DNA of 64,000 nucleotides from [Leptolyngbya] sp. PCC 7376 (GTDB lineage: Bacteria > Cyanobacteriota > Cyanobacteriia > Cyanobacteriales > MRBY01), in contig NC_019683.1 in assembly GCF_000316605.1 (NCBI RefSeq), positions 4,262,036 through 4,326,035 on the forward strand. The letters are read 5' to 3'. How positions within the stretch are numbered: the first letter of the stretch is position 1; each line of letters starts with the position of its first letter. The translations under genes and the position numbers were made by a program. This document shows, piece by piece, positions 1 to 9,594 of this stretch. The notes under the pieces are model-generated. The model was not told the origin of the DNA and searched no databases. It saw only the letters and a program-made list of their open reading frames with translations.

Positions 1-5
1 CAACA

Positions 6-389
6 ATGATCGAACAAAATCCAGACATGTTTAGTTTGTTGGCATTTGATTCTGAAATTGGCGAGCAACCTTTTCTAACCAATATCAACATTATTAGTGA
101 AGCTCTACCTAGTAACCTCACAATTGAGACCTATCTTGATATTACAAAACAGCAGTTGCCGGCACAATTTAATATTGTTGAAGAAGAGTTTATTGAAATT
201 AATTCAAAGCCAGCTGTTCGTTTAATTATTGAGTTGGAAATGGCAGGTAGTTTAGTGAAGGAATCTGTTTATATTGTGCGAGGCGATAATAAAGCATGGG
301 TCATTACTTGTGCCACCGGAAAGGAAGACTTTGAAACGCGTCGCCCAATTTTTGAAAAAATGGCAAACAGCTTCACTATTGATTCCTAA
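6..389 (+). CDS. C-terminal part of a PsbP/DcrB-like protein (5' end outside window)
   Basis: The reading frame is open to the left edge, so the ATG at position 6 is probably internal and the gene starts upstream of the window. The visible 127 residues have the pattern of the C-terminal half of the PsbP/DcrB (DUF1795-like) fold: alternating beta strands, a central segment around IEINSKPAVRLIIE, a strand with YIVRGDNKAWVITC, and a final helix ending in an FEKMANSFTI-type motif, which is typical of the end of this fold. No signal peptide can be judged because the N-terminus is missing. The assignment rests on pattern only and is tentative. Confidence 0.5.
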   Translation: MIEQNPDMFSLLAFDSEIGEQPFLTNINIISEALPSNLTIETYLDITKQQLPAQFNIVEEEFIEINSKPAVRLIIELEMAGSLVKESVYIVRGDNKAWVITCATGKEDFETRRPIFEKMANSFTIDS

Positions 390-489
390 GTGTAATTTTT
401 GAACGTTAGTTTACTAATTTATTTTGCGTGGCAGTGCGCAGGTTTAGTGAGCTCGCTCAAAATGAGAGTGGATTTCTAAGTGAGACATT

Positions 490-1419
490 ATGCAGCACTC
501 AAAATGGCATCCTTCTGAAGGGGTTACTCGCCATTCCGGTGGGGCGATCGCCGCGGACACGGACTTTTTTGTTGCCCCATCTCCTGAAATTGGCACAATT
601 ATTACTGCTGATAGTAATCTTGTGACCTCTAAACAGGAAATGGAAACGAGTAAATGCTGGATGTTTATCCTATTAGGGGCATTTTTGGGTGGTGCATTTT
701 TTCAGATTCTTCCTCTAATTTTTGGTTTAGGCAGTAGTATCGGCTGGCACATCGCCTCTGTTGTTTCTGCATTGACGGTGGGACTCATCATCCATACGAA
801 AACCTCGTTTTCATATCTGTGTTCTTATGTGGGCGATCAGGGTATTGAAGAACATAAAATATCGGGATCTAGGCAAGGTAAATTGATAAGCCAAAGACTG
901 AAATTCAATGAAGCAGAAGATTTATATACAGCCCAAACTCGTATGTATACGAATGGTGTTTACACTGGGACAAACTATCTATACAAATGGATAAAATCTG
1001 GAACAAAACCTTTCCGGCTAGCAGGTAGCTATCACAATAAAAAAGGTTGGCCAGAAGAAGGGCATGCTTGGCATTGTGCAAATTCTGGCGAAGCGGTATG
1101 GAGCAATTATCGTTTACGACAACTTAATCAAGATCTAGACAAACAAGGTTTTATTGAGTTTGCAATGAAAGGAAATCCAAAAGCTGTAAGGGTTGGCAGC
1201 GGCTTTCTTGAGTTTGTATTAAAAGATAATTCGACCCAGCGAGTGGGTGCTAAAGACATGAAAAAAATCACCCTTGGAAGTGGCAATTTTAATTTTGTCC
1301 ACAACAATGCAAAGTGGTGGTCTGGGAAAGGAAAATACTCATTTAATTATTCGAATTTACCCAATGCAAAATTGTTTTTACTATGTCTGGATCGTTTAGT
1401 TGGAATTTCTTGGTCTTAG
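490..1419 (+). CDS. Hypothetical membrane protein
   Basis: I do not recognise a family. The first 50 residues are polar and of low complexity. A more convincing start is the ATG at 640, which follows CAGGAA closely and places a hydrophobic pair of helices (about residues 57-75 and 80-98 of the long form) at the N-terminus. The rest is a soluble domain of about 200 residues rich in Lys, Gly, Trp and Tyr (for example NYLYKWIKSG and WSGKGKYSFNY), probably mostly beta structure on one side of the membrane. It converges with leuS and shares a hairpin with it at 1441-1474. Start uncertain: 490 or 640. Confidence 0.55.
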   Translation: MQHSKWHPSEGVTRHSGGAIAADTDFFVAPSPEIGTIITADSNLVTSKQEMETSKCWMFILLGAFLGGAFFQILPLIFGLGSSIGWHIASVVSALTVGLIIHTKTSFSYLCSYVGDQGIEEHKISGSRQGKLISQRLKFNEAEDLYTAQTRMYTNGVYTGTNYLYKWIKSGTKPFRLAGSYHNKKGWPEEGHAWHCANSGEAVWSNYRLRQLNQDLDKQGFIEFAMKGNPKAVRVGSGFLEFVLKDNSTQRVGAKDMKKITLGSGNFNFVHNNAKWWSGKGKYSFNYSNLPNAKLFLLCLDRLVGISWS

Positions 1420-1438
1420 TATTTCGCTTCAACTGGAA

Positions 1439-1476
1439 AAGGAATCACTGCTTATGCTAAAAAACAATGATTCCTT
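1439..1476. terminator. Hairpin between convergent genes
   Basis: AAGGAATCA and TGATTCCTT form a 9-bp perfect stem around a 20-nt loop between the convergent hypothetical gene and leuS. The T tract is short in both directions, so this may be a weak bidirectional terminator. Confidence 0.45.
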
Positions 1477-1505
1477 CTCACAATATTGAATTGATTTAAG
1501 CTGTT

Positions 1506-4061
1506 TTACTTTGCAACTACAAAGTTCACAAGTTTATTGGGGACAACAATTACTTTACGAATTTCTTTGCCTTCAATATATCGTTGGGCCGCTTCTGAAT
1601 CTTTCGCAAATTGCTCAAGTTCTGCTTTGGAAGCCCCTGCAGGAACCTGAATTGTGCCGCGAGTTTTACCCATAATTTGGATAACTAGGGTGATTTCATC
1701 AACAGTTAAGGCTGATTTATCAAGAGTTGGGAAATCGACTGTGTGAATAGATTCTGCATGACCCAAATTTTGCCAAAGTTCATCGGCAAGGTGAGGGGCA
1801 AAGGGAGCAACTAGTAAGAGCAATGCTTTAATGCCTTCTGCATACACTGGTGAATCAGTACATTTCGCATCTTTGAGGGCATTACTGAGTTTCATCAATT
1901 CGGCGATCGCCGTATTAAATTGATAGTCACCTTCGAGGTCTTCCTGAATCTCTTTGATTGCGGTATGGATAGCGCGGCGGAGATCTTTTTCTTCCTTAGA
2001 ATAATCCCCAGAAGCCTCTTTTGTAGCCGACAAATCAGCACCAGAAACTAATGCCCAAATACGATTAAGAAAACGGAATTGACCTTCCACATCGGCATCA
2101 TCCCACTCCAAATCCTTCTCTGGGGGAGCCTTGAACAAGATAAACATCCGTGCAGTATCTGCTCCATATTTGCTCAATACAACCTGAGGATCTACACCGT
2201 TGTACTTTGACTTCGACATTTTTTCGTAGAAGCCTTTGAGCACATCACCAGTTTCTGGATCTTTAGGATCTTCGGGATCAATTTGATCAACGGGAATATA
2301 TTTATTGGTTTTCGTATTTTTGTAGGTCAGCGCTTGCACCATTCCCTGCGTCAACAACCGCTTAAAGGGTTCATCCACTGATACCAACTTGTTGTCTCGA
2401 ACAACTTTAGTGAAGAAGCGAGAATACAAAAGGTGCAAAATAGCGTGCTCAATACCACCAACATATTGATCAACACTCATCCAATCATTAACCTGATCGA
2501 GCTTGAAAGGATTTTCTTCATTTTTTGCGTCGGTATAACGAAGGAAGTACCAAGATGAATCGATAAAAGTGTCCATCGTATCGGTTTCACGACGAGCAGG
2601 TTTTCCGCAGCAAGGACAATCTACAGACTTCCAATCTTCCATCTGTGCCAAAGGTGAACCACCACGGGAAGAAAACTCTACATCTTCAGGCAGAACCACA
2701 GGTAAATCTGCTTCAGGAACAGGCACGACACCGCAATCATCACAGTAGATCATGGGAATAGGACAACCCCAATACCGCTGGCGGGAAATTAACCAATCCC
2801 GGAGACGATATTGGATACGCTCTTTTCCGTAACCTTTTTCTTCTGCGAATTTGATAATGGCTTGCTTCCCATCAGTAGAAACAGTGCCATCAAATTCACC
2901 ACTATTCACCATCACACCGACTTCGGTATATGCCTCTTCTAGTTCAGCCGAAGCGTCGCCACCTTCAGGGATGATCACTGTTTTGATGGGCAAACTATTT
3001 TCCTTGGCAAATTTGAAGTCGCGGGTATCATGAGCTGGAACACCCATTACCGCTCCAGTGCCGTATTCATACAACACATAGTTTGCGATAAGAATCGGGA
3101 CTTCTTCACCAGTGAAAGGATTAACGACTTTACCGCCAGTGGGCACACCTTTCTTCGGCTTGTCATCGGCAGTACGCTCTTCCTCGCTTTCGTTACTGAC
3201 TTCCTCGATAAAGGCATCAACAGTTGCTTTTTGTGCAGCAGTTGTGACCTGTGCAACGAGGGGATGTTCCGGCGCGAGGACAACGTAAGTTACGCCATAA
3301 ACGGTATCGGGACGAGTCGTAAATACAGCGACTTTCTCATCACTCCCAACAATGAGAAATTCGAGAAGCGCACCGGACGATTTGCCGATCCAGTTTTGCT
3401 GCATCGTTTTGACGCGATCGGGCCAACCTCCAAGTTGATCGAGATCTTGCAATAATTCTTCTGCGTAATCCGTGATCTTGAGGAACCATTGACGAAGTAA
3501 CTTCTTTTCAACGATCGCCCCAGAACGCCAAGACTTACCTTCCGCATCTACTTGTTCATTAGCGAGTACTGTTTGGTCAATGGGATCCCAATTCACAGCG
3601 GCTTCCTTTTGATAGGCGAGGCCGGATTTATAAAACTGTAAAAAGAGCCATTGCGTCCATTTGTAATAGTCTGGGGAACAGGTGGCAACTTCACGATCCC
3701 AATCAATCGACAAACCCAATTGCTTGAGCTGGTCACGCATTTGTTCAATATTTTGATACGTCCACTTTGCAGGTGGAATACCGCGATCGATCGCCGCATT
3801 TTCGGCGGGTAAACCAAAAGCATCCCAACCCATAGGATGGAGCACCCGGAAACCCTTCATACGTTTGTAGCGGGCGATCACATCAGTAATCACATAATTG
3901 CGGACGTGACCCATGTGGAGCTTACCGGAGGGATAGGGAAACATCGACAGGGCATAAAACTTAGGCTTGTCACTTTTTGCCGGGGTTTGATCAAGTCCGA
4001 GTTCTAGCCATTGCTGTTGCCATTTTGATTCGATATCGGCAGCACTGTAGCGCGTTTCCAC
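1506..4061 (-). CDS. leuS: Leucyl-tRNA synthetase
   Basis: Class I aminoacyl-tRNA synthetase that charges tRNA-Leu in the cytoplasm. At 851 residues it has the usual bacterial length. The HIGH signature appears as HMGH at residues 49-52, preceded by FPYPSGKL, a leucyl-enzyme hallmark. The KMSKS loop lies near residues 612-616. The editing (CP1) insertion includes [16 protein letters not shown] around residues 336-351, with the conserved T-rich and D-containing editing motif. A Cys cluster (CDDCG and CPCCG) near residues 440-485 suggests a zinc-binding insertion. The ATG at 4061 gives the expected [16 protein letters not shown]-terminus. Transcribed alone, with no neighbour in the same direction. 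Confidence 0.97.
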   Translation of the reverse strand: METRYSAADIESKWQQQWLELGLDQTPAKSDKPKFYALSMFPYPSGKLHMGHVRNYVITDVIARYKRMKGFRVLHPMGWDAFGLPAENAAIDRGIPPAKWTYQNIEQMRDQLKQLGLSIDWDREVATCSPDYYKWTQWLFLQFYKSGLAYQKEAAVNWDPIDQTVLANEQVDAEGKSWRSGAIVEKKLLRQWFLKITDYAEELLQDLDQLGGWPDRVKTMQQNWIGKSSGALLEFLIVGSDEKVAVFTTRPDTVYGVTYVVLAPEHPLVAQVTTAAQKATVDAFIEEVSNESEEERTADDKPKKGVPTGGKVVNPFTGEEVPILIANYVLYEYGTGAVMGVPAHDTRDFKFAKENSLPIKTVIIPEGGDASAELEEAYTEVGVMVNSGEFDGTVSTDGKQAIIKFAEEKGYGKERIQYRLRDWLISRQRYWGCPIPMIYCDDCGVVPVPEADLPVVLPEDVEFSSRGGSPLAQMEDWKSVDCPCCGKPARRETDTMDTFIDSSWYFLRYTDAKNEENPFKLDQVNDWMSVDQYVGGIEHAILHLLYSRFFTKVVRDNKLVSVDEPFKRLLTQGMVQALTYKNTKTNKYIPVDQIDPEDPKDPETGDVLKGFYEKMSKSKYNGVDPQVVLSKYGADTARMFILFKAPPEKDLEWDDADVEGQFRFLNRIWALVSGADLSATKEASGDYSKEEKDLRRAIHTAIKEIQEDLEGDYQFNTAIAELMKLSNALKDAKCTDSPVYAEGIKALLLLVAPFAPHLADELWQNLGHAESIHTVDFPTLDKSALTVDEITLVIQIMGKTRGTIQVPAGASKAELEQFAKDSEAAQRYIEGKEIRKVIVVPNKLVNFVVAK

Positions 4062-4309
4062 TGAATGTATCTCCGTTGTAGGGGTCAGTCGCCTATTCTA
4101 ACCCTGTTCGGCGTGGTCTGATAATTCGGCGATCGCCAAGCGCTTTGAAACAATCTTTTGACCGATCTCACATGTTGAATTTTAGGGGAAGCGATCGCCT
4201 TTATGATTCCATCACTAAATTTCATATTCGTAACAGAATGATTGGGCTAGGATGCCAGTAACGCCATAAGATCTATCGATTTGCTTGGATCACACAGCAC
4301 ATTTTTTCT

Positions 4310-5980
4310 ATGAATAAGCCCATAATTCTTACGGTTGATGATGATCCAGAAGTATTGCAGGCGATCGCCCGTGATTTGCGAAAAAAGTATGCAGATCGTT
4401 TTCGGATAATCCGGGCAGATTCAGGGCAAACAGCCTTGGATGTGGTGCAAAAACTCAAACTCCGCAATGACACTGTTGCTCTGTTTCTAGTTGATCAACG
4501 GATGCCCCAAATGACTGGGGTGGAGTTTTTAGAACAAGCATCGCCTGTTTTCCCGGAAGCCAAGAGAGTTTTGCTAACCGCCTATGCAGATACGGAAGCA
4601 GCGATTCGGGCGATTAATGTGGCGCGGCTTGATTATTATTTGCTCAAACCGTGGGATCCACCAGAAGAAAAGCTTTATCCGGTTTTGGATGATCTAGTCG
4701 ATGATTGGTTCGCCAGTTTCCAGCCAGAATTTCAAGGGATACGGGTGATTGGCGATCGCTGGTCGGCAGATTCCCACCGCATTAAAGATTTTTTGGCACG
4801 AAACCAAATCCCCTACCGTTGGTTGGATATTGAGCGGGATGCTAAGGCCAAAGAGTTAATCGAATATGCCAAGGTGCAAGATCCTTGTTTGCCATTGGTT
4901 TTATTTCCCGATGGTGACTCCCAAAAGAAACCCAGTAATTTGGCGATCGCCGAGAAGATTGGCTTACAGACCGAAGCAGAAAAACCTTTTTATGATCTGA
5001 TTATTGTGGGTGGTGGCCCCGGCGGATTGGCTGCCGCCGTCTATGGCGCTTCTGAAGGATTGCGCACTGTGATGCTCGAAAAGGAGGCTCCCGGTGGTCA
5101 GGCAGGAACAAGTTCTCGCATTGAAAATTATTTAGGCTTTCCAGTCGGTCTCAGCGGCGGAGATTTAGCGCGGCGAGCAGTAACCCAAGCGAAACGCTTC
5201 GGCGTAGAAATCCTGACTCCCCAAGAGGTCACCAACATTCGCATTGAAAATGACTATCGGATTGTCACCCTAAAAAGTGGTGCAGAGTTGACGAGCCACG
5301 CCGTAATTTTGGCGATGGGGGTTTCTTGGCGACGGTTATCCATGCCGGGAATCGAGAAATTTACGGGCGCTGGAGTTTACTATGGTGCTGCTCAAACTGA
5401 GGCGATCGCTTGCAAAGGAGAAGATGTTTATGTGGTGGGTGGCGCAAATTCTGCGGGACAAGCGGCCATGTATTTTTCGAGATTTGCGCGGAAAGTCATC
5501 ATGTTGGTGCGGGGCGAATCCCTTACAAAAAGTATGTCTCAATATCTCATCGATCAAATTGGTGAGACCGAAAATATCGAGGTTCGTACCCATTCCAGCA
5601 TCATGGAAGCTCAGGGTGAGACTCGCTTAGAATCTCTCGTTATCCAAAACTCTGCGACAGAAACCATCACCACCGAACCCGCCAAATCTCTCTTTATCTT
5701 TATCGGTGCAGTCCCAAGAACCGAATGGCTTGATGAGTTCATCAGTCGCGATGAGCGGGGGTTCATTCTCACAGGGCCAGATTTACATGGCGATCGCCTA
5801 GGCATTCCCCGGCAATATCGTTGGTTGCAGGAGCGCGCCCCATTCCTCCTCGAAACCAATGTCCCGGGTGTTTTTGCCGTTGGAGATGTGCGCCATGGTT
5901 CCGTTAAGCGTGTAGCTTCTGGCGTTGGGGAAGGTAGTATTTGCGTGCAATTTGTGCATCGTTATCTCAGCAATCTATAG
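4310..5980 (+). CDS. Response regulator fused to a thioredoxin-reductase-like flavoprotein
   Basis: Residues 1-120 form a receiver domain with acidic pocket D10-D12, phospho-acceptor D62 (LVDQRMP), the T/A switch in LLTAYAD and the conserved KPW lysine. Residues about 135-215 look like a thioredoxin/glutaredoxin fold, but the usual CxxC position reads WSAD. From about residue 225 the protein is a thioredoxin-reductase-type FAD/NAD(P) oxidoreductase: GGGPGG near 230, the NAD(P) motif VVGGANSAG near 374, and GVFAVGDVRHG near 520. The reductase CxxC is replaced by YGAAQTEA. So both cysteine pairs of a working thioredoxin system are absent. It is followed 9 bp later by a histidine kinase, probably its partner. 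I infer a redox- or flavin-sensing output rather than disulfide reduction. Confidence 0.85.
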   Translation: MNKPIILTVDDDPEVLQAIARDLRKKYADRFRIIRADSGQTALDVVQKLKLRNDTVALFLVDQRMPQMTGVEFLEQASPVFPEAKRVLLTAYADTEAAIRAINVARLDYYLLKPWDPPEEKLYPVLDDLVDDWFASFQPEFQGIRVIGDRWSADSHRIKDFLARNQIPYRWLDIERDAKAKELIEYAKVQDPCLPLVLFPDGDSQKKPSNLAIAEKIGLQTEAEKPFYDLIIVGGGPGGLAAAVYGASEGLRTVMLEKEAPGGQAGTSSRIENYLGFPVGLSGGDLARRAVTQAKRFGVEILTPQEVTNIRIENDYRIVTLKSGAELTSHAVILAMGVSWRRLSMPGIEKFTGAGVYYGAAQTEAIACKGEDVYVVGGANSAGQAAMYFSRFARKVIMLVRGESLTKSMSQYLIDQIGETENIEVRTHSSIMEAQGETRLESLVIQNSATETITTEPAKSLFIFIGAVPRTEWLDEFISRDERGFILTGPDLHGDRLGIPRQYRWLQERAPFLLETNVPGVFAVGDVRHGSVKRVASGVGEGSICVQFVHRYLSNL

Positions 5981-5989
5981 GAGAGCACT

Positions 5990-7414
5990 ATGCTTTGCAT
6001 CGAAAATTTATTGGCGATCGACGCTTTCCAAGAATTACCTCAAGACAAGCTGGAATGGACTTGTGAGCGAGCAAAAGAAGTCAAGCTGAAAACTGGTGAC
6101 TTTCTCATGCAAGAAGGAGAAGCGCCCAATGGCTTTTTTATTTTGGTGCAAGGCAAAATTAGTATTAGCCGCTTAAGTGAAGGTGTGGAAATGCCCATTG
6201 GACAGCAGGAAGCACCAGCCTTCTTCGGGGAAATTGCCGTACTGACCGAAAATCCCCATGCTGTGTCAATGCGAGCCCTAAGTGAATGCGATTTGTACCA
6301 ACTGAATTGCTGTGATTTTTTGACATTACTCCATGAATGCCGAGGCTTTGAGCGGAGTATTTTTCGCACCATGCAAGCTCGCACAAGAGGGTTAGAATCC
6401 TTCCTTCGTAGCCGAGAAAAAATGGCCGCTTTGGGGACTCTTTCAGCAGGATTAGCCCATGAACTGAATAATCCAGCCGCTGCGTTAGTCCGAGCTCTAA
6501 AAGATGTATTGCCTAATATCCGTGAATTGGAATGGATGAGTTTGGTTTATGGCCAACAAAATCCAGATCCTGAACATACTCAAGATTGGCAGGATACCCG
6601 TGATCAGGGCTACGAGGTGATTTTGCATCAAACCATGGATGCGATGACTTTAAGTGATCGCGAGGACGAACTTTTAGATTGGCTTGAAGATTATGGTGTA
6701 GAAGATGCGTGGAAATTGACAGAACCCCTTGCTTCGGCAGGCATTGAAGCGGCAACGTTAGAGCGTTTAACTGAACGGTGGCGCGATCGCCCCGATGAAT
6801 TGCGAGATCAGGGAGTGCGCTGGCTAGCGGTATCTTTTGATGTGATGTCGATGATCAAAAATGGTTTGCGGGGGGCAGAGCGAATTTCTGAGTTAGTGAC
6901 TTCGATGAAATCCTATTCCCATATGGATCGCGGGGCACAGCAGTTTGTGGATGTGCATAGTGGCTTGGAGGATACGCTCAAACTTTTTTCGTTCAAGCTC
7001 AAGCATGGCATCAAAGTCGAACGGCAGTATGATTGCTCCCTCCCCAAAATTTGCGCCTATGGTAGTGAACTTAATCAGGTCTGGACGAATCTAATCGATA
7101 ATGCGATCGCCGCGATGGACGAAAAAGACACTTTGAAAATTATTACCTGTCGGGATGGCGATTATGTGCGCGTCGAAATCATTGATTCAGGTGCTGGTAT
7201 TGACCCAGAGATTCAGACCAGAATTTTTGAGCCATTTTTCACGACAAAGCAGATGGGGCAAGGCTCTGGTTTAGGACTAGATGCAGTGAGTCGAATTATT
7301 CGTAATCGCCATGAAGGAATTGTGACAGTCACATCTCAACCAGGACAAACTTGTTTTACGGTCTGTTTGCCCATCACCGAGATGCCAGCTTGCGATATTC
7401 CAGAAGAAAGTTAG
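5990..7414 (+). CDS. Histidine kinase with cyclic-nucleotide-binding-type sensor domain
   Basis: Residues 1-120 are a cNMP-binding-type beta barrel (GDFLMQEGEAPNGFFILVQG, then FFGEIAVL, matching the phosphate-binding cassette region). The HisKA H-box is HELNNP with the histidine near residue 157. An atypical insertion of about 130 residues, acidic and helical, separates it from the HATPase domain, which has N-box NLIDNA near 367, a G1 box DSGAGID and G2 GSGLGL near 424. No membrane segment, so it is cytoplasmic. The gene starts 9 bp after the response-regulator/flavoprotein gene with a good Shine-Dalgarno (AGGAGAG), indicating one operon and probable phosphotransfer between the two. Confidence 0.88.
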   Translation: MLCIENLLAIDAFQELPQDKLEWTCERAKEVKLKTGDFLMQEGEAPNGFFILVQGKISISRLSEGVEMPIGQQEAPAFFGEIAVLTENPHAVSMRALSECDLYQLNCCDFLTLLHECRGFERSIFRTMQARTRGLESFLRSREKMAALGTLSAGLAHELNNPAAALVRALKDVLPNIRELEWMSLVYGQQNPDPEHTQDWQDTRDQGYEVILHQTMDAMTLSDREDELLDWLEDYGVEDAWKLTEPLASAGIEAATLERLTERWRDRPDELRDQGVRWLAVSFDVMSMIKNGLRGAERISELVTSMKSYSHMDRGAQQFVDVHSGLEDTLKLFSFKLKHGIKVERQYDCSLPKICAYGSELNQVWTNLIDNAIAAMDEKDTLKIITCRDGDYVRVEIIDSGAGIDPEIQTRIFEPFFTTKQMGQGSGLGLDAVSRIIRNRHEGIVTVTSQPGQTCFTVCLPITEMPACDIPEES

Positions 7415-7541
7415 AGATGTTTAGATAGAGGTTTTCTAAAATTCTCTTACGCAAAATAGAGCGGTACGCTTCCCTAATTAATCAGAATTCTGGGGACGTT
7501 TTCCTGCACACTAGTAAGGCTCCTACAACAATAGATTTCCC

Positions 7542-8909
7542 ATGAAACAATCGCTTACCGAAGGTGCTATTGGTCAACGACTAGTGAAGCTCACTTTGCC
7601 AATGGTTTGGGGCATTCTCGCCATTGTTGCGTTCAATCTTGCTGATACCTACTATGTCGGTCAACTCGGCACAAATGAACTCGCAGCGATGAGTTTTACC
7701 TTCCCAGTGGTTATGACCTTAGGCAGTTTAGCGATGGGTTTGGGGATTGGTGCCTCGTCGATTATTGCGCGAGCTATCGGTGTGGGCGATCGCAGTCGGG
7801 TACAACGTTTTACGACAAATAGTTTGACCCTCGGTGTGGTGGCAGTGGCCTTACTCGCCTCGATTGGTCTTTTGACCATTGGGCCATTATTTACGGCTCT
7901 AGGGGCAAATGAAGCAGTGCTGCCTTATGTCCGGCAATACATGGAAATTTGGTATTTTGGCATTGTTTTTCTCGTCATCCCGATGATTGGCAATAGTGCA
8001 ATCCGGGCTGCGGGGGATACGGTGACGCCGAGTTTGATTATGATCTTTGCCGCAGGAATCAACATATTGCTTGATCCACTGTTGATTTTTGGGGTGGCTG
8101 GTTTTCCAGAATTGGGTTTGGCAGGGGCTGCTTGGGCAACCTTGATTTCTCGGGCAATCACCCTAACCGCGTCTCTGTGTGTCTTGAAATTTAAAGAGGA
8201 TATGTTGTCTTCACACTTCCCAGATTTAGAGGAGACACTCTGGTGTTGGCGAGATATTTTATCTGTGGGTTTACCTGCGGCTGGGGCGAGTATGATTACG
8301 CCCATCTCTATTGGCATTATCACAGGTCTACTCGCGAGTTATGGTTCTGTGGCTGTGGCCGGTTTTGGAATTGCATCACGTATCGAATCTTTTGCAATGA
8401 TTGCTTTGATGGCACTGTCTGCCAGCATTGGGCCTTTCGTGGGGCAAAACTGGGGTGCAAAGGAGTATGGACGGGTCGCCGAAGCGCTTAAGCAAAGCTA
8501 TATTTTCTGTCTAGGCTGGGGTCTCTTGATGGCGATCGCCCTTGCTATTTTTGGGACACAGTTGGCAACGTTATTTAATGACAATGGCGAGGTGGTCAGA
8601 ATTGCCGCAGTTTATCTATTGTTTGTCCCGGTAACCTATGGCGCAAGTGGCATTATCCAAGTAGCAAGCTCAGCGTTTAATGCTCTAGGTAAACCAATTC
8701 CCGCGATTACGATGACAGCCTTGAGGATGTTCGTTTTTTATATTCCTTTGGCGTATCTGGGCAGTCGTATTTTTGGCGTCGCAGGTGTGTTCGTCGCGGC
8801 AACGGTTTCTAATGCTTTAGTCGGTATTGTTGCTTTTGTGTGGAGTGGACGCACTCAGAAAAAACTGATCAATTGCATGGATATGGTTGAAACCGCAGAA
8901 TGCAACTGA
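7542..8909 (+). CDS. MATE-family efflux transporter
   Basis: Twelve predicted membrane helices over 455 residues in two halves, the arrangement of multidrug and toxic compound extrusion proteins, which export cationic compounds by H+ or Na+ antiport. The N-terminus has the family's typical LTEGAIGQRLVKLTLPM, followed by FNLADTYYVGQLG in helix 1, as in NorM/DinF-like proteins. The second half carries a similar SIGPFVGQNWGA loop. The gene stands 127 bp after the kinase gene, with its own likely promoter in the gap. Substrate cannot be told from sequence. Confidence 0.92.
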   Translation: MKQSLTEGAIGQRLVKLTLPMVWGILAIVAFNLADTYYVGQLGTNELAAMSFTFPVVMTLGSLAMGLGIGASSIIARAIGVGDRSRVQRFTTNSLTLGVVAVALLASIGLLTIGPLFTALGANEAVLPYVRQYMEIWYFGIVFLVIPMIGNSAIRAAGDTVTPSLIMIFAAGINILLDPLLIFGVAGFPELGLAGAAWATLISRAITLTASLCVLKFKEDMLSSHFPDLEETLWCWRDILSVGLPAAGASMITPISIGIITGLLASYGSVAVAGFGIASRIESFAMIALMALSASIGPFVGQNWGAKEYGRVAEALKQSYIFCLGWGLLMAIALAIFGTQLATLFNDNGEVVRIAAVYLLFVPVTYGASGIIQVASSAFNALGKPIPAITMTALRMFVFYIPLAYLGSRIFGVAGVFVAATVSNALVGIVAFVWSGRTQKKLINCMDMVETAECN

Positions 8910-9197
8910 TGATGAACTGGCAATGGGAGAATTTCAACGGCGATCGCCACACTCTATAAAAACAAAGAAGGAAGTGATCAAAACAATTCATGCCTGTTTT
9001 ACACTTATTTAAAAGCTTTTGAATTTTGCCTAATGTCTTCAAATATTTGTAGTGACTAAAGCGAGAAAACCAAATATTTATCCGCGATTAATCTGGTTGA
9101 ATTTCTTTTGGGCTTCAAAATTTCAGACTGCCTTAAAACATGACAAAATTTTCTGAAAGTATTCAGAAAATCATCGTTTTTTTAAATGGGAAATAGT

Positions 9198-9377
9198 CTA
9201 CTTAGCTTTTCTCTTTGCTTCTGCGAACGCCTGTGTCGAGCGGCGAAACGGCAAAACCTTACAGTAGTTAGGGGAAGATTCTACTTGACCTTTCTCAATT
9301 TGCCATTCACCTGTTTCAGGGTCGCGGTAAGTTTGAAATGGTGCTTTATCGAGCTTAGAATTACAAGGGACGGCCAT
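9198..9377 (-). CDS. Small hypothetical protein, 59 residues
   Basis: An ATG-started frame of 59 codons on the minus strand ends in TAG at 9198. The product is charged and soluble, beginning MAVPCNSKLDKAPFQTYRDP, with the segment ETGEWQIEKG and a basic C-terminus (AFAEAKRKAK). The composition is far more protein-like than the frame on the opposite strand, and it lies in a gap otherwise empty of genes. No strong Shine-Dalgarno is seen. Function unknown; it has no obvious operon partner. Conservation in related cyanobacteria would settle whether it is real. Confidence 0.6.
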   Translation of the reverse strand: MAVPCNSKLDKAPFQTYRDPETGEWQIEKGQVESSPNYCKVLPFRRSTQAFAEAKRKAK

Positions 9378-9498
9378 GGTAGATGCGTTTTTGAGGAGTC
9401 TTCACTGAATCTTTATATTCGTATTTGTAATTATACTCATTGATGCGCCATATGCAACGGGGGGAGAGACCAACCATCCCAACGACCTGCAAAGCCTT

Positions 9499-9516
9499 GC
9501 TATACGTACGTATAGC
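9499..9516. promoter_or_regulatory. Perfect 18-bp palindrome, candidate operator
   Basis: GCTATACGTACGTATAGC is a complete inverted repeat without spacer, 79 bp before the inositol-phosphatase-like start. Its size and position fit a dimeric repressor site, but the regulator is unknown. Confidence 0.4.
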
Positions 9517-9594
9517 TTGTTTCTGGGCAACTCTACTGCTAGGCTAAGGGCGATCGCCACCACCTAAAAATACAAGCTTTTTGGCAAAGATTTT

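Larger units (their letters stand above)
8910..9594. other. Long intergenic stretch with one small gene and a palindrome
   Basis: The 685 bases between the MATE and inositol-phosphatase-like genes hold a 59-codon gene on the minus strand (9198-9377), a perfect 18-bp palindrome (9499-9516) and HIP1 sites near 8939 and 9550. I see no RNA gene in the rest. Confidence 0.6.

Noticed and set aside
428-625. Open frame overlapping the start of the 490 gene
   Set aside because: Different frame, Leu-rich and without a ribosome site; no protein-like pattern.
3030-3455. Frames of 60-140 codons antisense to leuS and gcvP
   Set aside because: Shadow frames of clear genes without ribosome sites or protein-like composition.
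9186-9443. 85-codon frame on the plus strand
   Set aside because: Cys/Arg-rich translation unlike a protein; the opposite strand carries a better small gene.
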